Source: Segatella copri (GTDB taxonomy: Bacteria; Bacteroidota; Bacteroidia; Bacteroidales; Bacteroidaceae). Taken from it: a stretch of DNA of 64,000 bases. A program made the translations under genes and the position numbers. Location of the stretch: NCBI RefSeq assembly GCF_026015625.1, contig NZ_JAPDVG010000001.1, forward strand, positions 3,565,001-3,629,000. Reading direction: 5' to 3'. The notes below the pieces were generated by a model. The model saw nothing but the letters and a program-made list of their open reading frames with translations. It made no database searches and was not told the DNA's origin. This document shows positions 7,374-17,405 of this stretch, in pieces; position 1 is the stretch's first letter; the number at the start of each line of letters is the position of its first letter.

Positions 7374-8417
7374 TTAATCTTTAGCTGTCATTGTTATTGA
7401 TACATCACCTCCGGCCTGTACACAATGCTCTCTCTTAACAGTGCATGAGCTTTTCGCCGTAGTGCTATCGGTGTTGAGGATAACACCCGCCGCGTCCTTG
7501 ATCACAAAATAAAATTGTGTATCGAGGGCTTTGGTTCCTGTTCCTCTCTTGACTACAACAGGAGTGTAAACAACCTGCCCATTACCGCTAGCATCCTCAT
7601 CGATCGTTTCGTCTTCTGGGACAGGATGAGGGTCAATGTCGAATGGATCCGAGGAGTCCATCACCCCCTGAATATCTTTGCCAATTTCTACTCCCGCGAG
7701 ATTGACGGTCACACGATATTCTCCGTATGTATCGATGTCTGTGGCTGCAACAGTTATCGTTTGAGCTGTTTTGTTCGCTAGGATTGCCCATCCGGATTTG
7801 CCCATCTTCTCCCATTGATAAGTGAGATCCTTTGTGATTTCCTCACCGTTCTGACTTGCTACGGCCTTAAGCACACAGGATCCGGATTTATCGCGAATGA
7901 CAAAGTTATTGTTATCACCCGCCTTAATTGTCACACGATAACTTGTGCCTGTTGACTTCTGGATTGGTATGGTGTAGGTAGCTTGGATCTGATCAACCTG
8001 TGTACCATAGCTCACAGTACCCACCATCTTTATTGTTGCCGGAGCAAAGCCGGAGGCCTCCACAATGTTCTTGACAATCTTCAAGCCATAGTATAACTGA
8101 TTTGTACTTGGAGAGATCTTTTTGAACAACCCCGCAAATGTTCCGCTCGATGTATCTCCATTAAACTCAATTTTCTGGCCATTGAAATAATAGAGCACAG
8201 CATCGGGTGTTACAATTCCCTCGGCTGATCGGCTCGATGTACACACAAAATTAAGGAGTGGGGTAGTGTTGGCAAAATTAGGATAAATCTTGCTCACTTC
8301 ACTCTCAGATCCTACCCATTCCTGATAGAGATCTCCATCCGGGCATAAAATCGTAGCTGTATATGTGCCCGCTTTGCTGAGGAATTTAATCGTTCTCGTT
8401 GCTGATCCACTACTCAT
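7374..8417 (-). CDS. Phage structural protein with Ig-like domains
   Basis: 347 residues, beta-strand rich. The start MSSGSATRTIKFLSKAGTY parallels the start of the next gene (TRxxKFL pattern), suggesting a common attachment peptide. The second half contains an Ig-like pattern (LTYQWEKMGKSGWAIL, TDIDTYGEYRVTVNLAG) typical of accessory domains on phage tails. It overlaps the gene at 8410 by 8 bp. It is probably a tail-tip or fibre accessory protein. No enzymatic motif is seen. Confidence 0.6.
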   Translation of the reverse strand: MSSGSATRTIKFLSKAGTYTATILCPDGDLYQEWVGSESEVSKIYPNFANTTPLLNFVCTSSRSAEGIVTPDAVLYYFNGQKIEFNGDTSSGTFAGLFKKISPSTNQLYYGLKIVKNIVEASGFAPATIKMVGTVSYGTQVDQIQATYTIPIQKSTGTSYRVTIKAGDNNNFVIRDKSGSCVLKAVASQNGEEITKDLTYQWEKMGKSGWAILANKTAQTITVAATDIDTYGEYRVTVNLAGVEIGKDIQGVMDSSDPFDIDPHPVPEDETIDEDASGNGQVVYTPVVVKRGTGTKALDTQFYFVIKDAAGVILNTDSTTAKSSCTVKREHCVQAGGDVSITMTAKD

Positions 8418-8904
8418 GCTCTACCTCCTTTTCTTCTTTATTGGCCTCAGGCTTATCTGTCTGCTGCTCTGTGTTTATAACTTGGCTGTCTTTCTCAGAC
8501 TCAGAAGAGGATGCCCCGTCCCCCTGTACTCCCTCTGTGGTTTCTGCGGAATTATTATCCCCGGTATCAACAGATGGCTGTGGATCCTCAGTTTCCTGTA
8601 CTCCCTCTGTGGTCTGCGTGGAATTATCTCCCTCCGTGTTAACCGAGTTACCATACACAAATCTAGGATCCTCGGCAATAGGGAGATCTCTTACTACTGT
8701 TCCGTCCTGCTCCTCCTTAGCCTCATGCGGCATAAGAGCCAATCCGCCGATCTGTTTTAAAGTTTCCGTCAACTGAGTGAGTGGACCGAAACGTAACATA
8801 TCAGCTTGCCACAGCAGATAATTTCCATCCTTGACGGTGTTACGATCATTACATAGATTCAAATAATCCGCTACAAGTGGATTAACCTTAATATATCTTG
8901 CCAT
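8410..8904 (-). CDS. Acidic repeat-containing phage tail-region protein
   Basis: 164 residues. The first ~75 are ordered (MARYIKVNPLVADYLNLCND start). The remainder is disordered and strongly acidic with an internal repeat (TTEGVQETED and TTEGVQGDGA), encoded by a direct repeat with period 72 bp (a 19-bp identity at 8523-8541 and 8595-8613). Such small proteins between structural genes are often assembly chaperones or adaptors, but I recognise no family. Confidence 0.6.
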   Translation of the reverse strand: MARYIKVNPLVADYLNLCNDRNTVKDGNYLLWQADMLRFGPLTQLTETLKQIGGLALMPHEAKEEQDGTVVRDLPIAEDPRFVYGNSVNTEGDNSTQTTEGVQETEDPQPSVDTGDNNSAETTEGVQGDGASSSESEKDSQVINTEQQTDKPEANKEEKEVEHE

Positions 8905-8923
8905 AATTAAAAAGAATTATAAG

Positions 8924-10078
8924 TTATTTAATCAAAATAATGTTTCCATCTCCATCTACGAATACGGATCCGTCACTATCTGCCCATGCTGCCGTTGGTC
9001 CCACATCCTTAAGATCCAAGCCATACACCGCTCCAATCTGGGCATCCATGGCCTTAGTCGGTAAATTAGGATTCTGGCCATGGCCAATGATACTATAACT
9101 CAGACTGCCGCTCTGCTTATTCGTTGCTACCATCCATAGAGGCAAAAGTTCTTTTTCCGGATTCGTTATTGATCCTTTTGTATTCCATACAAGCATCTGT
9201 GGAGAAATCTTCAACAGACCTGCCTCGATGTTCGTAGGAACCGCAAAATCATATTCGTATTTAGGGAGACGGCGAACGAAACTGAATATCTTTTCCGGGC
9301 TTGTGCTGCTTAATACAACTGCGTTCGGATCACCATTCTCCGAATACTTTGCCCGGCATCGAATATACAATTCATTTCCCATGAGACTTCGATCCACAAC
9401 ACAATTAGCTCCATTTTCCGAGACTGATACGTCATAGTCCATATTATCGGAGCCAATTGCAGACCAATTTCCGCTCCCTCGGTATTTCTCCCAGACAAAT
9501 TTAACCTTGGCCGAATTTGCTATATCCTTTCCTATTCTCAGATAAGCATTGACCGTCTGTTTGTCCGGATCCATGAATGGATCATACAATGTCTGATCCG
9601 CGGCATCAACTTCCACATAAGGAATATATGTTGTCGAGTTCTTGCATTGTACCTGATAGGGCTTAACCAAGTTATGCACTTGTCCATTCCTACTATCTTG
9701 GTATGTAGCACGGAAAAGGAGATTGATCGGAATTTGGGGTCTTGCATTCTTCTTCACCTCGATTCGACCCGCCTGTCCTCCGCTGCGAATAATCTTATAA
9801 TTCGCGTTAGTATCTTCGATGAGCACCTCTTTACTATTGACAATCTCAGCCCAAGTAACATTTGCCAATTCGTGATTGATTCGTCCGGCGGCTAAAATCT
9901 CGTCCTTATCCAATCGGCTGATAATCGGCTGTACAATGAGACTAGATATTGTATAATCCGGGGTAAATGTATCGGTATCTGCATCATAATTCTGCGAGTC
10001 CGGAACACTCCCATCGACAACCATACTGATATTGATCTGTAATGGCTTGAAATTGAAATCAAATCTTTTCGTTCTCAT
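8924..10078 (-). CDS. Phage tail structural protein, beta-rich
   Basis: 384 residues with no signal peptide and no enzymatic motif. Beta-strand patterns run throughout, including an Ig-like stretch around residues 165-255 (VKFVWEKYRGSGNWSAIG, LYIRCRAKYSENGD). The order of genes (tape measure, tip, this, then fibres) places it in the tail tip or fibre base. The specific role is not recognisable. Confidence 0.6.
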   Translation of the reverse strand: MRTKRFDFNFKPLQINISMVVDGSVPDSQNYDADTDTFTPDYTISSLIVQPIISRLDKDEILAAGRINHELANVTWAEIVNSKEVLIEDTNANYKIIRSGGQAGRIEVKKNARPQIPINLLFRATYQDSRNGQVHNLVKPYQVQCKNSTTYIPYVEVDAADQTLYDPFMDPDKQTVNAYLRIGKDIANSAKVKFVWEKYRGSGNWSAIGSDNMDYDVSVSENGANCVVDRSLMGNELYIRCRAKYSENGDPNAVVLSSTSPEKIFSFVRRLPKYEYDFAVPTNIEAGLLKISPQMLVWNTKGSITNPEKELLPLWMVATNKQSGSLSYSIIGHGQNPNLPTKAMDAQIGAVYGLDLKDVGPTAAWADSDGSVFVDGDGNIILIK

Positions 10079-10089
10079 GTTCTACTTAT

Positions 10090-11682
10090 TTAAAATTCGT
10101 AACTAACACTATCGGTTGCAGCTTCCTTTCCATCCCCATCTCGCAATGTGACGGTGGCCGTAAACCGGATTGTTTTAGGCATGTACCCTAGAAAATCCAT
10201 ATCCTCTTTTGTGAGATGGAGGCTCTTTCCGGTGTTGGCATGTTTCGTTGTCCATAACAGATCAGATGCCACTCTCTCAACTCCCTCTGCATCCTCGCTG
10301 TATCTAGTCCAAGCAATATCCGAGATAAGAATATCATCCGTTATGTCGATGTTATGTAGCTTGGCCACAATGGTTAATGTCGTATCGATATTATCCGGAT
10401 CAAATATATCTTCACTCTCCGCGAAATCTACAGAAAAGTCAGGATTACCCTCGATCATAGCCCAATCCGTGTTATTCCATGCCGGGGTTGTCTTCGTAAG
10501 ATTCTTATTGCATCTATACTTGCATCCATTGTACCATACATCGGATGTTTCATATACCCCGGTGTTCGGATTTTCGGCCTCACAATAATAAAGCTGCCCT
10601 TCTTCCCATTTGCCCCGATCCACATAAGTGACAATCGGTTTTCCGGTCCATCGGTTCAGTCTTATTATGTCCATGGTGACAATGCCCGGTATATACATAT
10701 AATCGAGATTGTCCTTAATCGGCAAAGGATTCCCATTATCATCTAGGATCTCCCGCACAAATTCCGGCAAAGATCCAAAGGTAGCTCCATAATTGGCGTT
10801 ATCGAGGATCGGCTTTGTCACATCTCTGAGCTTGACGATTCTGCCCTCTGTGCTTGACAGATATATGCAGCTCTGTCTCTTTGTGTCGGTCTGATTACCC
10901 CATCGGGCGATCTTCATCATTTCGCATGGAGGATAATTTTTCCCAGATGGCACATCCTCATCCGGGTACATTACAACCTCGATATAATTGTTCGTAGGAT
11001 TAACACTATTGACACGAAACCATGATACATAGTATTTTCCGCTTCCGGTGGCCAAAGTATTAATAATACCTTTCAGCACATTATTCTCGGCTTGCCCTGT
11101 GAAATATCCGTCCCATTTACTTTTGAGATGGAGACCATAACAACCATCCCCGAGATCATCGATGCTCTCGATGGTGTCCGCTTCGGTGAGCAATTGGTCT
11201 CCCTCAATCGCTGAGAGGCGATTAATGATGAGCTCCACACACTCAAAATAACTGCGCACTCTCAGGCTTTCAACCTCCATGTTACCTTTGGCATCAACAC
11301 CTGCGCCTTTTCCCGCATACAGGGATTTGACAAATTCTCCAAAATGAGCTCCATCCTTGAATACTGAGAGGGCTATTGATGTCAATCCCTGCTTGAATGT
11401 TATATGTCCCTCCGCAATATCGGCCGCAATCTTACTGAGGAATTTATCGAATATCGGGCTTTCTGCATCGAGATCATAGGCTTTATCAGCAAATTTGGAT
11501 CTATCGGCCAATCCCGCTTTTTCCGCATACTGCGCCTGTTCCGCAAATGTGGCTTTGTCAGCTTTTGCCGCATGTTTCGCCTCATCGACAATCCCCTCAA
11601 TATATCCGGAGGCGGATCCTCCTGAGTAGGATCCCCTGCCACTATTGCCCTTTGGCTTTCCTATTTGCTTAATCTCAATCAT
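10090..11682 (-). CDS. Tail fibre / minor structural protein
   Basis: 530 residues. The N-terminus has a Gly/Ser linker (GRGSYSGGSASGY) followed by Ala/Lys-rich heptad-like repeats (AKADKATFAEQAQYAEKAGL), suggesting a trimeric coiled-coil stalk. The middle is beta-rich (WGNQTDTKRQSCIYLSS). Around residue 360-400 is an aromatic/Cys module (GQLYYCEAENPNTGVY, WYNGCKYRC) like carbohydrate-binding modules of phage fibres. It overlaps the upstream tip gene by 8 bp. Probably a structural fibre carrying glycan-binding domains. Confidence 0.65.
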   Translation of the reverse strand: MIEIKQIGKPKGNSGRGSYSGGSASGYIEGIVDEAKHAAKADKATFAEQAQYAEKAGLADRSKFADKAYDLDAESPIFDKFLSKIAADIAEGHITFKQGLTSIALSVFKDGAHFGEFVKSLYAGKGAGVDAKGNMEVESLRVRSYFECVELIINRLSAIEGDQLLTEADTIESIDDLGDGCYGLHLKSKWDGYFTGQAENNVLKGIINTLATGSGKYYVSWFRVNSVNPTNNYIEVVMYPDEDVPSGKNYPPCEMMKIARWGNQTDTKRQSCIYLSSTEGRIVKLRDVTKPILDNANYGATFGSLPEFVREILDDNGNPLPIKDNLDYMYIPGIVTMDIIRLNRWTGKPIVTYVDRGKWEEGQLYYCEAENPNTGVYETSDVWYNGCKYRCNKNLTKTTPAWNNTDWAMIEGNPDFSVDFAESEDIFDPDNIDTTLTIVAKLHNIDITDDILISDIAWTRYSEDAEGVERVASDLLWTTKHANTGKSLHLTKEDMDFLGYMPKTIRFTATVTLRDGDGKEAATDSVSYEF

Positions 11683-14401
11683 TTCCTATCTCTTTAATCG
11701 TTAACTCAGCAGACCCCTCCATGAGATTTCTGCCGATACCTTGAATATAAAATTCCCGATTCATGGCCAGATGCCTGTAATGAGTGAACAGATCGATAGA
11801 TCCATTATCCTTAATACTCTGAACCATTAACACCCTTGGCTTGTGATATTCCCGGTAATAACTATCCACATACAGATGTTCTGCCTTATCCTGTACCTTG
11901 GCATTATAATCATATATCGAGAGAATACCATCGCCTGTTTGATTATTGAGCAAAGTCGAGAGTTTCACGCCATTGCTAACACCCAATTTTTGGCATTCCG
12001 ATGATGTCAAAGCGCTGCTGATCTTAAACTCCAAATCGTCTTTTCGGTTAACGAATGATTCTTTCGTGTCACTCATGTAGATCACATCATTATCATCGTT
12101 GTTGTTATTGATCAGACCATTGTCACTATATACCTTGACTTCAAAAGACTTTAGCATGATACTGCTTACATGGGCCAATAATGGAATTTCGTTGGTTCCC
12201 CATTTGGTATGTCTCCAAAATGATGGATGCCTACGAGTGATTTCACCCCATACGGTATTGACAGGGCCCAATATCATGAATTGTACTCGTCCGCTCACCT
12301 TATCAGCCTTTCTGATTGGTATGGCTATTCCCTCGGCATCAATACCAATTTTATAATCATGGTTACCCTGCAAAGAATATTCTGTTCCGATTAGCTTATC
12401 TCCGATTTTAGGGTCAAAGCCAATATTGAAACATTGCTGATAATATTCCTCATCGCTCGCGCATGACTCCCTCGGCTTATAATCACGCCAGACAAAATCC
12501 TGAGGCCAACCATTACCTGTATATGGTACACCTGTGCCCAAATCATTATCTGGAGTCTTCTCCACAACACATTTGCCTCCGATGATCAGCATACAGGCCA
12601 ACACCGCAACCTTGGAGATCTTATCCGAGCTCTCGCCATAGGCGCTGTACTTATACTCATATTCCTGTGGCCCCTCACCGGAGTAGGGGATGAAACCATA
12701 TTGGGTATTAGGGTCATAGATCTCCTCTGTGTTCGGTCTTTCTGCTTTCCAATACTTTCGAGTGTAATACCGTCCATCTCCGTTATTTCGACTCGGAACA
12801 GTTTGATGCCATACATATACCGTATTGGGCTTACCAATTTCAAGAGGAGATGCCCATTCTTTCGTATTAAGGGTAAAATATGTATTTGTCATTTTCATCG
12901 TTGGATTCAGAATGACCTTGCCCGACAATACGATATAATTGGTTGTCTCATTATCCGATGGAGAGAAGACACCTCCAACCTTATTCCCGGTATATACGGC
13001 ATAAGGGATTTTGTCCTTGATCGCCGTCTCACTCGGGTATGTCTTGCTCTCGTCATTATCGATTCCGTTTCCATTAACACTTATGACCAGATAATTGCTC
13101 ATATCCACCTTAGACACCGGGGCATTATCATCCTTTGCAGATTCGATCTTGATCTTACCCATTGAGAAGATAGCCCCACCCAGATGATTGGCCAGATAGT
13201 TTGGGAGGGCTTGCTGATTCAGTCCCTCGGCGGCATATTTGGAGATGAGATCTGTGGATCCTAGGGATCCGACCGGAAAACTCCATTGGCTATTTCTCAT
13301 AACTTGGAGGAACCAATTAGTAACGGATCCCGCTCCATAGTCTGTATTGGCCTCATGGGTCATAGCATAAAATGCGTTATACGCACTTTTGCCCTCTCCA
13401 TCTGCTGCATACTCTGTGCAATATTTCTGCATATTAGCATAAGGAGACACCAAAAGATCATCATCCAATGGGCTTTCAATAATGCTATCCACATCCTCAA
13501 TCTTGCAAGTGAGCAATAATTGATTGTACACATCTCCAATACTGATTGTGGTGTCCGTTCCATATACATTAGCATTGGAGAAATCTACAATTCGATAGGA
13601 TTCCGCGGCATTGGCCTTTTTCTTCTTAAGATCATACCAGATGATGGCCTCTCCAGATTTCACCGTTTCCCATGAGAAGAGATAAAACTTGAAACCGTCT
13701 TGGGCAATATGGAGATTAAGATATTTGATACATTCCTCCATAACGGCATCCTGTTGCCACACATCGTCCTCCTCATCACCCAAAAACAATAATTCTGATA
13801 TTGATAGCTGAGATAATATTGAATATCTGTTGCCCGCTTTGCTGTCAATGGCTTTGCTGCCATCATACAAAAAACTAACTGCGCCTGTACCCAAAATATC
13901 GAGAGTGGATGTAATACCATCTAAGATCTCCATAATAATGTCGTAGATACTGCGCTGCTGTGCCTCATTCTTGACGATCGAATAGATCACACCTAGTGAT
14001 CCAATATTCTTGTATTTGGAGTACTGCAAAGCACTCAATACATCGATACAATTAAGCTCGAGCTCATCCAAATACTGAACGAATGACTGAGAAAATGTCT
14101 GCGGCTCAATGAACCCTGCAAACACACATCTTTCGCCCTGATACACATTCACGATTGCATCCCGGCATGATGAGCAGAAAAATTCCGGGATGTACTCACG
14201 GCAAAGCAATCGGATTTTCGCACTACTACGTAGCAGATGATCGAATGTATCATTCACCTCATTGGAGATCTCAACAGGATCATCTGCAAACAATACATTC
14301 TCAATTCCAATCTCGATTTCTTTGGTACGATCATTATTTGTCACGATGTGAACCGTGATAATGTCATTAACCTCATTTATGAATTTGCCGTGTATGTACA
14401 T
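11675..14401 (-). CDS. Tail tip / baseplate hub-like protein
   Basis: 908 residues, directly downstream of the tape measure, where siphophages place distal-tail and tail-hub proteins. The N-terminal ~170 residues (MYIHGKFINEVNDIITVHIV, FAGFIEPQTFSQ, ELNCIDVLSAL) resemble hub beta-barrels that form the tail-tube opening. The C-terminal ~150 residues contain strand-rich repeats. No lytic or protease motif is visible. The assignment rests on size, gene order and N-terminal pattern. Confidence 0.65.
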   Translation of the reverse strand: MYIHGKFINEVNDIITVHIVTNNDRTKEIEIGIENVLFADDPVEISNEVNDTFDHLLRSSAKIRLLCREYIPEFFCSSCRDAIVNVYQGERCVFAGFIEPQTFSQSFVQYLDELELNCIDVLSALQYSKYKNIGSLGVIYSIVKNEAQQRSIYDIIMEILDGITSTLDILGTGAVSFLYDGSKAIDSKAGNRYSILSQLSISELLFLGDEEDDVWQQDAVMEECIKYLNLHIAQDGFKFYLFSWETVKSGEAIIWYDLKKKKANAAESYRIVDFSNANVYGTDTTISIGDVYNQLLLTCKIEDVDSIIESPLDDDLLVSPYANMQKYCTEYAADGEGKSAYNAFYAMTHEANTDYGAGSVTNWFLQVMRNSQWSFPVGSLGSTDLISKYAAEGLNQQALPNYLANHLGGAIFSMGKIKIESAKDDNAPVSKVDMSNYLVISVNGNGIDNDESKTYPSETAIKDKIPYAVYTGNKVGGVFSPSDNETTNYIVLSGKVILNPTMKMTNTYFTLNTKEWASPLEIGKPNTVYVWHQTVPSRNNGDGRYYTRKYWKAERPNTEEIYDPNTQYGFIPYSGEGPQEYEYKYSAYGESSDKISKVAVLACMLIIGGKCVVEKTPDNDLGTGVPYTGNGWPQDFVWRDYKPRESCASDEEYYQQCFNIGFDPKIGDKLIGTEYSLQGNHDYKIGIDAEGIAIPIRKADKVSGRVQFMILGPVNTVWGEITRRHPSFWRHTKWGTNEIPLLAHVSSIMLKSFEVKVYSDNGLINNNNDDNDVIYMSDTKESFVNRKDDLEFKISSALTSSECQKLGVSNGVKLSTLLNNQTGDGILSIYDYNAKVQDKAEHLYVDSYYREYHKPRVLMVQSIKDNGSIDLFTHYRHLAMNREFYIQGIGRNLMEGSAELTIKEIGND

Positions 14402-14411
14402 AACCTAGAAT

Positions 14412-17333
14412 TTAAAATTTCTTTCCACTTTTACCCGCCACCTTTTCCTCATTGCGAATGAACTCAACCATTCTCCGGAATTTCGGATTCATGCTAATAT
14501 CCACATTCACAACAGGAGGCTGCAATGAATTTGCGAGCCCGCCCATATCATAGATAACAGGCTGAATAGATCTATCAGAAAACGATGGCATCTGATAATT
14601 TGAGCCATTGACCATATTAAACAGCCGAGTCTGCTGAAACTTATTAAGGATCATTTCTCCGCTGTTCACTCTAGCGAATTTCCTATCACCCGAAACCGAT
14701 GTTCCACCAATAACACCACCTGTAGCAAAGCCCTGAGCAGATTTGACGGTGGAGATCATAGATACCAATTGAGCCAATCCTGTGGCTGCAAAAGCCACCC
14801 ATGCCCATGGTCCCATGGATGCCGCCTGTGTGGTGGCCGTAGCATAGCCCGCTGTCATGGTGGCTATCGCCTGTGCTAATGTGCCCGCTATATTGAGCTC
14901 TGGGACCTCGATGGCCTCACCCAGACCGGACAGGCTGCTGCCCATGGCCGATATTGCATCACAGGCTCCCTGCATCTTAGTTTTGGCCTTATCAATGTCC
15001 TCCGTCTGCACATCGATCGTAACAGGCTTAAGCCCCAACTTATCTAACTCGGCATTGATCTCTTTGAGATCCTGTAGAGCTTGATCCTTACCGATCAATC
15101 CGATCTCATAATCAGATTGAATGCGACCCGCTTTTGCCTGAGCATTAGAATGACTCTGCCTCTTATCATCATCGCTGCCCGCTTTGATATATGTAGGCTC
15201 GGCAATGGCGGCAATAGTAACTTTGCCCTTGGTTGCCTCATCGATCTTTGCCTGTATGTCTCTAACCTTTGCCATGGCCTCGACCTTGGCATCTACGGTA
15301 ACTGCATTATCGAAACCTTTCTGAGCCGTTTGCAGCTCATCCTGTAACTGTTCTAGGGCGGTCTTAACAACCTCCTTATCCGGTTTCTCAACACCGATTC
15401 TAATCTTAAGCTCCTTAAATTTAGTCTCGATGTCCCCATATTGCTTTTGCAGATCCTTGGCCAGACTCTCATCACCTGTGGCATTGATCTTCTTTCTCAG
15501 ATCATCTAATTTTTTCTGATACCAATCAATACTATTCTCAACAGCTTCTTTTTCCTCTATCTTTCCGGTTTTTGCCGGAGTGGTTTTACCGCCTCTGCCT
15601 CCGGATCCCTCACCCGGCATTGTAGAGGAATAACCATTGAATTGCTTATAAGATGTGCCCGCATTCTGCTTAACGAGGGCCTCCATCCGTTTCTTGGCAT
15701 TCTGCTCTTGACGATACAATGCAGTAGCCTGTCTCGAAACAATATCCCTCTGACTTGTGCCCTTGACCTCAACGTCCTGATACATTGGGATGATCTTTCC
15801 GTCTCCGGCATCAATCTGCCCAACTGCCTTGCGCCGCGTCTTGTTTTTAGCGCTAAACTTTTTAGTCTTGCCATTGGCATCATGAGTGAGATCATATCGC
15901 TTCTGCTGTAGATCCGCTGCCTGATTAGCGAGGCTACGGATTCGGATCTCATTGATCATTTGATTGCAATAGGCCTTGCTGTTTCCTGTCAATGCCGTGT
16001 ACCATTGAGCCACAGTAGAATAATACCCCATAGCCTCACCATAGGTGCTATTCATTTCAGATACCAATTTCTTCTCCTCGGTCTTGCTTCCCTTAAAATC
16101 CTTAAGTTTAGAGATGTTCATATCGAGGGCGGTCTGCACTTCATAGATCTGTTTAGCCTCCTGTGCCCTTGCCGCTTTAGCTGATTCCTCCGCGGATGAT
16201 AATGCTTTCATCCCTGCCGCTGCATCATCCGATGATGAGGAGAGAGAAGAGATCACTTCTGTTAGTGCATATATTGCGATACCTACACCTGTAGATATTA
16301 ATAATCCCTTGACTGCCGCCCGCAATGCCTTGACTGCAAATGCCGCTGTGGTTGCACCTACGGCCGTTCCTGTTAGATGCGCCCGGAGTAATCTCAGTGA
16401 GGCTGAGGCTACGAGTGAGGCGGTTCTGAGTCCGGTAATGGCTCCCGACAACAGACCGACTACGATCTTAGAATTAGCGAAAACTAGCACAGCTCCCTGC
16501 ATCGCCTTGCCTAGCTTGATAACGGATCCTGTGAGAATTGTAGTCTGGGCAATGAACGAAACGAATGGCAATCCCTGCTGAACGATCTCACCGATCTTTA
16601 GCTTGACGGCGGTAAATCTCTGTTCTAGATGCTTCATCTGTCCGGCATCCGTCTTGCCCAATTCGGCATTCATATCGCCCACATTGTCTTTAATGATCTG
16701 GGCTAACATGGCGGCTCGTTGGCTCTCCGTACCATACTCCATAATCTGTTTCTGGGATTCCGTGAAAGTAATACCAACACGCTTAAGCGCCGATGTCTGT
16801 CCCATCATCGCCTTACCCATCAGGTTCGCTACGGCGCGACCATCTTCCTCTGAGGCGTTCAATCCCTTTTGCTGTGCGATCAGATTGTTCATCGCTGGGA
16901 TCAATGTCTCTAGACTTCGTTTCTCATAGAGGAACGTAGCTATCTGTTGGGCTCCTGTCTTCTGAACGACACCGCCGACAACTCCGAGCTTAGACTGAGC
17001 GCTGATCACGGCATTGATGCTCTTAACATCATCCTCCGTGGCGTTCATTCTCTGCTTCATCACAGTAGTGAGCTGTGTGTTCGCCTGTTGCACGGCATTG
17101 TATGATGTAGTAAGACCCTGCATCACGCCCTGCAATGAAACTACGGCATCAGATACGTTCTGGAACACAGTAATAGCTTGGTTGACACTAATCAGTCCAT
17201 CACGTAATTTGGTGGCTGAACTTTTAGAGTCATCCATCGCTTTTCTCAGTTTGCCTACGTCTGTAGTAACAACCCCGAGCTGCTCCTTTCCGTCAATCGT
17301 TAACTTAATGTTAAATTTTATCTCTTTAGCCAT
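14412..17333 (-). CDS. Tape measure protein
   Basis: 973 residues, the longest gene of the tail operon. Highly helical with an N-terminal coiled coil (VGKLRKAMDDSKSSATKLRD), central hydrophobic segments (about 330-370, with RAAVKGLLISTGVGIAIYAL), a long charged coiled-coil section (about 540-720) and a Gly/Ala-rich hydrophobic stretch (MGPWAWVAFAATGLAQLVSM) before a C-terminal FATGGVIGGTS region typical of tape measures. It sets tail length and is ejected ahead of DNA. It lies immediately after the tail-chaperone genes as expected, with the moron inserted between. Confidence 0.9.
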   Translation of the reverse strand: MAKEIKFNIKLTIDGKEQLGVVTTDVGKLRKAMDDSKSSATKLRDGLISVNQAITVFQNVSDAVVSLQGVMQGLTTSYNAVQQANTQLTTVMKQRMNATEDDVKSINAVISAQSKLGVVGGVVQKTGAQQIATFLYEKRSLETLIPAMNNLIAQQKGLNASEEDGRAVANLMGKAMMGQTSALKRVGITFTESQKQIMEYGTESQRAAMLAQIIKDNVGDMNAELGKTDAGQMKHLEQRFTAVKLKIGEIVQQGLPFVSFIAQTTILTGSVIKLGKAMQGAVLVFANSKIVVGLLSGAITGLRTASLVASASLRLLRAHLTGTAVGATTAAFAVKALRAAVKGLLISTGVGIAIYALTEVISSLSSSSDDAAAGMKALSSAEESAKAARAQEAKQIYEVQTALDMNISKLKDFKGSKTEEKKLVSEMNSTYGEAMGYYSTVAQWYTALTGNSKAYCNQMINEIRIRSLANQAADLQQKRYDLTHDANGKTKKFSAKNKTRRKAVGQIDAGDGKIIPMYQDVEVKGTSQRDIVSRQATALYRQEQNAKKRMEALVKQNAGTSYKQFNGYSSTMPGEGSGGRGGKTTPAKTGKIEEKEAVENSIDWYQKKLDDLRKKINATGDESLAKDLQKQYGDIETKFKELKIRIGVEKPDKEVVKTALEQLQDELQTAQKGFDNAVTVDAKVEAMAKVRDIQAKIDEATKGKVTIAAIAEPTYIKAGSDDDKRQSHSNAQAKAGRIQSDYEIGLIGKDQALQDLKEINAELDKLGLKPVTIDVQTEDIDKAKTKMQGACDAISAMGSSLSGLGEAIEVPELNIAGTLAQAIATMTAGYATATTQAASMGPWAWVAFAATGLAQLVSMISTVKSAQGFATGGVIGGTSVSGDRKFARVNSGEMILNKFQQTRLFNMVNGSNYQMPSFSDRSIQPVIYDMGGLANSLQPPVVNVDISMNPKFRRMVEFIRNEEKVAGKSGKKF

Positions 17334-17373
17334 ATTTTCACATAAGTAAGTAACTAAATTAAAATATTATTCG

Positions 17374-17381
17374 TATCTTTG
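17374..17381 (+). promoter_or_regulatory. Promoter -7 element for the moron gene
   Basis: TATCTTTG, an exact match to the Bacteroidetes -7 consensus TAnnTTTG, 25 bp before the ATG at 17406. The -33 region is AT-rich without a clear TTTG. It is a + strand signal in an otherwise minus-strand operon. Confidence 0.7.
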
Positions 17382-17405
17382 CAGTAGATATAAAACCCTT
17401 ATCGT

